A stretch of 9,294 nucleotides of DNA from an uncultured Collinsella sp. (GTDB lineage: Bacteria > Actinomycetota > Coriobacteriia > Coriobacteriales > Coriobacteriaceae), in assembly GCA_902479095.1 (NCBI GenBank), contig CABSNL010000069.1:1-9294 (forward strand). The letters are read 5' to 3'. How positions within the stretch are numbered: the stretch's first letter is position 1; every line of letters starts with the position of its first letter. Under the pieces are notes generated by a model. The model was not told the origin of the DNA and did not search any database. It worked only from the letters and a program-made list of their open reading frames with translations. This document shows positions 4,981 through 9,294 of the stretch, one piece after another. A program made the position numbers and the translations under genes.

Positions 4981-6960
4981 TTAGTCAATTGCATTGAGCG
5001 CGTCGATCTGCGCAAGCCACAGACGCGAGCTGGCGTCACTCGGCATACGCCAATCGCCGCGCGGGCTGAGCGTCACCGAGCCCACCTTGGGACCATCGGG
5101 CAGACAGCTGCGCTTAAACTGCTGGGCAAAGAAGCGACGATAGAACGTGCGCAGCCACGTGTGGACGGTCTTGGCGTCGTAGACGCCCTCGAAACTCTTG
5201 AGCGCCATGCGGTAGATCTTGCCCGGCTCAAAGCCAAAACGCAGCAGGTAGTAGAGGAAGTAGTCGTGCAGCTCGTACGGGCCCACCAAATCCTCGGTCT
5301 TCTGCGCAATCTCGCCGTCGCCCGTGGGAGGCAGAAGCTCGGGGGACACCGGCGTATCGAGGATGTCGAGCAGCGTCTCGGCAATACGCCCTCCAAAGAC
5401 ATCGGCGGCATAACGCACCAGATGGCGCACAAGCGTCTTGGGCACGCTCGCGTTGACGGCGTACATGCTCATGTGGTCGCCGTTATAGGTAGCCCAGCCG
5501 AGCGCCAACTCCGACAGGTCGCCCGTGCCGATGACAAAACCGCCAGCCTGATTGGCCAGATCCATCAGAATCTGCGTACGCTCGCGGGCCTGGCTGTTCT
5601 CGTAGGTCACGTCCTGCACGGTCGGATCGTGCTCAATGTCCTTGAAGTGCTGCTCCACAGCCGCATGGATCGAAACCTCGCGGAAGCTCACACCTAGGTC
5701 GCGAGCGAGCGACTCGGCGTTCGACTTGGTGCGATGCGTCGTGCCAAAGCCGGGCATGGACACGGCCGTGATACCGGTGCGCGGCAGCCCCAGTGCATCG
5801 AAGGCGCGCACGGTCACAAGCAGTGCCAGCGTGGAGTCCAGGCCACCCGAAAGACCGATGACTGCAGCCGTGGTACCCGTATGGGCAAGGCGGGTCTTGA
5901 GGCCGGCGGTCTGCAGGTCGAGGATGGTCTCGCAACGCTCGGCCAGGTCGCCATGGTCGGCCGGCACAAAGGGCGCGCGGGGGAAGACACGGTCGATGTC
6001 GAACGCATCGCGCAGGACAGGTTCGTCTGTCAGCACGCCCTCAAACGAAAATTCAACGGTCGTGGCGTCCGGTGTATCGTCCGTGCGCACCCACGTCGTC
6101 GAGCGACGGCGCTCGGCAACCAGACGGTCAAGATCGATATCGGCGACGGCCATATCGCAGGTAAGCAGTTTGGTGGCGGCGAGCTTGGAGCCGTTTTCGT
6201 AGACGAGGTTCTCACCCGCAAAGACCATGTCGGTCGTGGACTCGCCCTCGCTCGCGTCCGCGTAGGCATAGGCGCAGTACAGGCGCGCGCTCTGATTGGA
6301 GATAAGGCTGCGGCGATAGTCTGCCTTACCGATAATCTCGTCCGAGGCCGACGGATTGAGAATCACCGTCGCACCGGCAAGCGCCATCTCGGTCGAAGGG
6401 GGCGCCGGCACCCACAGGTCCTCGCAGACCTCAACGCCCAGCACCATATCCTCGGCGCCCTCATCACAGCAGCGGTAGACAAGCCCCGAACCCAGCGGAA
6501 CCGGACCCTGACCGGCAAACTCGACCCACGCGGGATCTGCGGGCGCCGGGGCAAACCAGCGGCGCTCGTAGAACTCGCCATAGTTGGGCAGATACTTCTT
6601 GGCCGTGAGGCCCAAAAGCTCACCCGCGCAGCACACGGCGGCGCAGTTGTAGATATTCTCGGCAACTGCAACGGGAAGACCGATGGTAAAGACAATCGGC
6701 AGCTCACGAGTCTCATCGAGGATATGCACCAGAGCAACCTCGCAGGCATGCAGCAGCGTGCGATTATGGAACAGGTCGGCCGCGGTATAGCCGGTCAGAT
6801 TAAGCTCGGGCAGTACCAGCGCGCGAACGCCGCGCTCGGCAGCCTCGCGAACAGCCGCCAGTGCAACCTCGGCATTGTCCTCGACGTCGGCCACGCGAAT
6901 CTGCGGCGACGCCGCCGCCACACGCAAAAAGCCATCAGACTGAGAAAGGTGAAGATTCAT
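4981..6960 (-). CDS. nadE: Glutamine-dependent NAD+ synthase
   Basis: The 659-residue cytoplasmic enzyme catalyses the last step of NAD+ synthesis: ATP-dependent amidation of nicotinic acid adenine dinucleotide with ammonia released from glutamine. An N-terminal nitrilase-type glutaminase domain (about 10-290) carries the Glu-Lys-Cys triad: Glu52 in LPELNLTGY, Lys121 or Lys122 in KKYLPNYGEFYE, and Cys179 in GVEVCEDLW. The synthetase domain follows (about 340-640), with the ATP PP-loop SGGLDST at 371-377 and IGTGDLSELALGW at 477-489. Length and domain order match the two-domain bacterial type, as in Mycobacterium tuberculosis. The ATG at 6960 is chosen because GGGAG lies 7 bases upstream; the in-frame ATG at 6987 has no properly spaced ribosome-binding site. 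The gene is divergent from the membrane-protein gene at 7164, with a small palindrome between them, and ends before the terminator 4882-4912. No residue expected for catalysis is missing. Confidence 0.97.
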   Translation of the reverse strand: MNLHLSQSDGFLRVAAASPQIRVADVEDNAEVALAAVREAAERGVRALVLPELNLTGYTAADLFHNRTLLHACEVALVHILDETRELPIVFTIGLPVAVAENIYNCAAVCCAGELLGLTAKKYLPNYGEFYERRWFAPAPADPAWVEFAGQGPVPLGSGLVYRCCDEGAEDMVLGVEVCEDLWVPAPPSTEMALAGATVILNPSASDEIIGKADYRRSLISNQSARLYCAYAYADASEGESTTDMVFAGENLVYENGSKLAATKLLTCDMAVADIDLDRLVAERRRSTTWVRTDDTPDATTVEFSFEGVLTDEPVLRDAFDIDRVFPRAPFVPADHGDLAERCETILDLQTAGLKTRLAHTGTTAAVIGLSGGLDSTLALLVTVRAFDALGLPRTGITAVSMPGFGTTHRTKSNAESLARDLGVSFREVSIHAAVEQHFKDIEHDPTVQDVTYENSQARERTQILMDLANQAGGFVIGTGDLSELALGWATYNGDHMSMYAVNASVPKTLVRHLVRYAADVFGGRIAETLLDILDTPVSPELLPPTGDGEIAQKTEDLVGPYELHDYFLYYLLRFGFEPGKIYRMALKSFEGVYDAKTVHTWLRTFYRRFFAQQFKRSCLPDGPKVGSVTLSPRGDWRMPSDASSRLWLAQIDALNAID

Positions 6961-7008
6961 AAGAATGCTCCCGTGCGTAGACGCCATTCACAACAATTAG
7001 CAAGTCCT

Positions 7009-7014
7009 ATTGTA
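7009..7014 (-). promoter_or_regulatory. Candidate -10 element for nadE
   Basis: The minus strand reads TACAAT, five of six matches to the consensus, giving a start near 7002 and a leader of about 40 bases. The -35 region is GC-rich with no good match. Confidence 0.4.
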
Positions 7015-7041
7015 GTTCAACCGCCGGGTGTAACCGCATCC

Positions 7042-7054
7042 CACCAACTTGGTG
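7042..7054. promoter_or_regulatory. Palindrome between divergent genes (operator candidate)
   Basis: CACCAA and TTGGTG form a perfect 6-bp inverted repeat around a single base, midway between the divergent starts at 6960 and 7164. It lies upstream of the nadE -10 candidate and near TTGATG hexamers that could serve the plus-strand gene. A dimeric regulator could bind here; the site matches no operator I can name. Confidence 0.35.
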
Positions 7055-7163
7055 AGCAATTGATGAGTTGATGGTATCTGTTAAATGTCACGTACGATTC
7101 ACATCTGGTGGGTACCCTGATGGCTACACGAAACGAAGCAGATTTACACCGGGAGGACCCCGT

Positions 7164-8129
7164 ATGACAACCAAGTACACCGACGCGCCGCGCGCGCGCG
7201 TCATGACGCCGGCATCGCTCAACAACGGCGTACACGAGAACCATTCCATTGGACAGACCATGGCCATCGCGCCCAAAAAGGGCCTGTTCGACGACATTTC
7301 CATTCCCCAGATCATCGCCGGCGCCGCAGCTGCCGCCACGAGCGTGGCGCTTGCTTCAAAGATCGGCATTGCCGGCTCGGTGATTGGTGCCGCTGTGAGC
7401 TCAGTCATCACTGTTGTGTCCTCGCAGGTCTATCGCCACTTTATCTCCGCCAGCGCCGAAGCAATCAAGGGCACGCATGCCGCTGTCGACTACCCTGCCG
7501 GCGCCTACGAGCCCGTTGAGCCCGATGTCGAGGAGCACCTAGGTGGCGCCGCGACCACGCAGGAGATGCGCCAGGTTGCGGGACGCGCGACCACGGCGCG
7601 CGTCGCCCCTAACAACCTGCGCGCCAAGGCCGCGGCAGAGCGCAGCCAGACGCAAAAGAAGGTCATCGTCTTCTCGATCGCCATCGCCATCGTCGCGGTC
7701 ATCGCCTGCGCCGGAGCGATTCTCATCACCACCGCCGGCGAAGGCCTGGGCGAACGCCCCGAGCCAATCCTTTCGTCGCGCACGACCGAGAGCGATGCAA
7801 ATGGCAACACCCAGCCGCAGGATCAGCGGGCACAGACGGACGACAAGCAAGACAGTTCCACCTCTGCCAATTCGTCCTCGAACACCCAAAACCAATCGCA
7901 GGGCACTGACTCCTCTACGACCAACAGCGGCACGCAGTCCAGTACGACCGACTCGAGCCAGGCGACTGACGGCTCGCAGCCGAGTACGGGCGACCAGACA
8001 AGCAGCGACACCACGTCGGGAACGGGCACAGCAGACAGCAGCAACACCAACAGCTCGAGCAGCTCGAGCGGAACTGCGTCCGGCACGGCATCTGACAACT
8101 CGAGCCAAGGCACAGCATCGGGCAACTAA
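7164..8129 (+). CDS. Membrane protein with Ala/Gly-rich N-terminal hydrophobic region and long Ser/Thr-rich tail
   Basis: The 321-residue protein has no recognised enzymatic domain. Residues 48-90 form a long Ala/Gly/Val-rich hydrophobic region (IPQIIAGAAAAATSVALASK onward), long enough for one or two membrane passes with glycine-zipper spacing. I recall similar segments near the N-terminus of actinobacterial hypothetical proteins. Residues 91-164 are polar, ending in a basic patch (RAKAAAERSQTQKK). A clear transmembrane helix spans 167-190. The tail from about 199 to the end is almost only Ser, Thr, Gly, Asn, Gln, Asp and Ala, with no sortase motif. The basic patch before the helix predicts the tail to be outside, crossing the cell wall and possibly O-glycosylated. 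The ATG at 7164 has GGGAGG 7 bases upstream; an in-frame ATG at 7068 lacks such a site. It is divergent from nadE and ends in a terminator at 8164-8198. Function unknown. Confidence 0.82.
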   Translation: MTTKYTDAPRARVMTPASLNNGVHENHSIGQTMAIAPKKGLFDDISIPQIIAGAAAAATSVALASKIGIAGSVIGAAVSSVITVVSSQVYRHFISASAEAIKGTHAAVDYPAGAYEPVEPDVEEHLGGAATTQEMRQVAGRATTARVAPNNLRAKAAAERSQTQKKVIVFSIAIAIVAVIACAGAILITTAGEGLGERPEPILSSRTTESDANGNTQPQDQRAQTDDKQDSSTSANSSSNTQNQSQGTDSSTTNSGTQSSTTDSSQATDGSQPSTGDQTSSDTTSGTGTADSSNTNSSSSSSGTASGTASDNSSQGTASGN

Positions 8130-8163
8130 GCACGTTTGCCTCTCATAGATAACCGACCTGTAC

Positions 8164-8198
8164 AACGGGCGCGAATCGAAAGCGGTTCGCGCCCGTTT
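8164..8198 (+). terminator. Rho-independent terminator of the membrane protein gene
   Basis: Bases 8164-8175 pair perfectly with 8186-8197, a 12-bp stem with a 10-base loop. Only a short T run (8196-8198) follows. It lies about 35 bases after the stop codon and separates this gene from the one at 8269. Confidence 0.78.
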
Positions 8199-8212
8199 GC
8201 CTTGGGCGCCGC

Positions 8213-8228
8213 CATGGCGAACGCCATG
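8213..8228. promoter_or_regulatory. Inverted repeat upstream of the -10 element (operator candidate)
   Basis: CATGGCG and CGCCATG form a perfect 7-bp inverted repeat with a 2-base spacer, ending 6 bases before the -10 candidate at 8235. It covers the place where a -35 hexamer would be, so a protein bound here could repress or replace -35 contacts. Confidence 0.4.
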
Positions 8229-8234
8229 CGATGG

Positions 8235-8240
8235 TAAGAT
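8235..8240 (+). promoter_or_regulatory. Extended -10 candidate for the gene at 8269
   Basis: TAAGAT is preceded by TGG, an extended -10 (TGn) arrangement. Transcription would start near 8247 and give a leader of about 22 bases before the ATG. There is no convincing -35. Confidence 0.45.
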
Positions 8241-8268
8241 GCTTTGGTGTGTAAAGAGGAGATTTGCC

Positions 8269-9294
8269 ATGAGCAAGACAATAGTTAAGCCCACGCTATC
8301 GCTGGGCAACCACATCTATCTGTATCGCCTGCTGCGCGATGCAATCGGATGCGGCAAGCAAACGTTTATGACGCAGGTCGAGGAGGCACTCGTCGCTGGT
8401 GACATGGCCGCTTATGACCTGGGCTTCGAGTCCACGCGCGAGCTGCTCGAGGAGCTCGACGACTGCATTAAGTTGACCGTCTTTAAGGGCGGTCGCCTGT
8501 ATGCCACGGTCATCGCCAACGAGGCCTGGGATGCCGCCCTTGCCAAGGGCGAGGACAAGCCCAAGGCTGCCAAGGGTGCCAAGCAGTCCTACAAAAAGAA
8601 AAAACGCGGCGAGAAGGACCTCAAGGCCGTGCGTCCCAAGCACGTTAAGCGCTCCGAGCCCGAGCCCGTGGCCGAAGTCGCTCCGGAGCCCGAGCCCGAG
8701 CCCGAGATCGAAGCCGCTATTGAGGTAACAGCAGAAGCCGAAACCGAAATCACTGCCACGACCGATCCCGAAGTCATATCCGAGCAGGAAGCCACTGCGG
8801 AACTCAACGAGGCTCCCAAGTCGACAACCGAAGAAGCCACTGACCAGCCCGAGACGCCTGCGTTCCAAAACAGCGATGTCTTTGGCGACGAGGCCGAGGA
8901 CGATCGACCCAACGATCAAGACACCACCGAGTCGACACCGGAGCCCGAGACGCCGCAGCCCGCCATCTCGCTCACGGTCGTCTATGACCCCGAGAACGCC
9001 AACGCCGGCATCACCACCATGGCCTCCACGCCCATCGAGGCAAAGTCGAGCGTCGAGAACGAGAACGCGACGCAGGTTGAGGTTGAAACCTCAGCTGCAG
9101 ACGCGCCCATCACCGTGGAGCCCGCAGATTCCACGATCAAGCCGGAAACGACGCCGGAGCCCACACCCGTCATCGAGAACGTGCCCGCCGCTGCTTTCGA
9201 CCAAATTCCCGCACCGGCACCCGCAGCGGCCCCAACCCCCGCACCCGTAGCGCCCGCCATCCCCGAGGACTTCCCCGTCGATTTCGCAACCGAG
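8269..9294 (+). CDS. Hypothetical protein with small N-terminal domain, Lys-rich segment and long acidic Pro/Glu/Thr-rich region (3' partial)
   Basis: Starting from ATG at 8269, with GAGGAG ending about 7 bases upstream, the frame stays open for 342 codons to the window end, so the C-terminus is missing. Residues 8-92 look like one compact helical domain ending in a beta hairpin: a helical part (LGNHIYLYRLLRDAIG), then ESTRELLEELDDCIKLTVFKG and GGRLYATVIANEAWDAAL. This order resembles the OST-HTH/LOTUS winged-helix fold, which binds RNA in other proteins, but I offer this only as a possibility. Residues 93-128 are strongly basic (runs of Lys, including KKKKR). From 129 onward the chain is acidic and rich in Pro, Thr, Ala and Glu, with an EPEPEPE repeat at 140-146 and Ala-Pro repeats near 320. 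It is probably a disordered linker to a domain beyond the window. No membrane helix or signal peptide is seen. The upstream terminator and -10 candidate indicate its own transcription unit. Confidence 0.8.
   Translation, partial: MSKTIVKPTLSLGNHIYLYRLLRDAIGCGKQTFMTQVEEALVAGDMAAYDLGFESTRELLEELDDCIKLTVFKGGRLYATVIANEAWDAALAKGEDKPKAAKGAKQSYKKKKRGEKDLKAVRPKHVKRSEPEPVAEVAPEPEPEPEIEAAIEVTAEAETEITATTDPEVISEQEATAELNEAPKSTTEEATDQPETPAFQNSDVFGDEAEDDRPNDQDTTESTPEPETPQPAISLTVVYDPENANAGITTMASTPIEAKSSVENENATQVEVETSAADAPITVEPADSTIKPETTPEPTPVIENVPAAAFDQIPAPAPAAAPTPAPVAPAIPEDFPVDFATE

Noticed and set aside
5734..7071. Plus-strand open frame of 445 codons opposite nadE
   Set aside because: It is antisense to a full-length, motif-complete nadE; its composition is rich in Arg, Gly, His and Gln with no domain, as expected of a frame mirrored by GC-rich codon bias, and no ribosome-binding site was seen.
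7539..8315. Minus-strand open frame of 258 codons opposite the Ser/Thr-rich tail
   Set aside because: The Arg/Ala/Val-rich translation is the mirror of the low-complexity tail, and it runs through the plus-strand terminator and the start region of the next gene.
8686..8706. Tandem GAGCCC hexamers as a non-coding microsatellite
   Set aside because: They are in frame and code for a Glu-Pro repeat inside a longer Pro/Glu-rich region, so a protein-level explanation suffices.
8296..8919. Minus-strand open frame of 207 codons with Gly/Leu-rich repeats that looks like a membrane or structural protein
   Set aside because: The Gly-Leu-Gly-Ser pattern is the antisense of the Glu-Pro/Ala repeats of the plus-strand gene from 8269, which has a good ribosome-binding site and promoter candidate.

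Overview
The window looks like a chromosomal segment of a high-GC, fermentative Gram-positive bacterium. The gene content and protein style (L-lactate dehydrogenase, glutamine-dependent NAD+ synthase, an alanine-rich membrane protein with a Ser/Thr tail) suggest the Coriobacteriia, with a Collinsella-like gut actinobacterium as the best guess. This placement rests on general recognition of the proteins, not on a marker gene or a search. There is no rRNA, tRNA, CRISPR array, transposase or phage gene.

Layout. Bases 1-68 hold three consecutive short hairpins of a repetitive-element type. Five genes then lie on the minus strand. In transcription order (right to left) they are nadE (glutamine-hydrolysing NAD+ synthase, 4981-6960), a class I/II PLP aminotransferase resembling LL-diaminopimelate aminotransferase (3699-4862), ldh (2547-3497), a DUF2974/Mbeg1-like alpha/beta hydrolase (1253-2413) and a 37-kDa nucleoid-associated protein of the NdpA/YejK family (137-1141). 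Gaps of roughly 100-200 bases carrying hairpins, terminators or promoter-like hexamers separate them, so they look like mostly individual transcription units rather than one operon. On the plus strand, divergent from nadE, are a small membrane protein with a long Ser/Thr/Gly/Asn-rich tail (7164-8129) and a second gene (from 8269) that is still open at the window end. The second encodes a compact N-terminal domain, a Lys-rich stretch and a long acidic, Pro-rich region.

How the genes relate. nadE makes NAD+ and ldh recycles NADH by reducing pyruvate, so both serve redox cofactor balance, but nothing in the sequence shows co-regulation. The other genes have no evident shared pathway.

Most notable non-coding signals: (1) two 25/30-identical copies of a short repeat flank the hydrolase gene, and one of them carries a perfect 19-bp tandem duplication directly before that gene's ribosome-binding site; (2) a strong terminator-type hairpin with a T5 tail lies between nadE and the aminotransferase, only about 20 bases before the aminotransferase start; (3) inverted repeats lie at or near presumed promoters (3642-3662, 7042-7054, 8213-8228). 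The clearest protein-level observations are that the lactate dehydrogenase lacks both residues that normally bind the activator fructose-1,6-bisphosphate, and that two adjacent plus-strand proteins of unknown function carry large low-complexity regions. I see no convincing evidence of a new defence, mobile or biosynthetic system.
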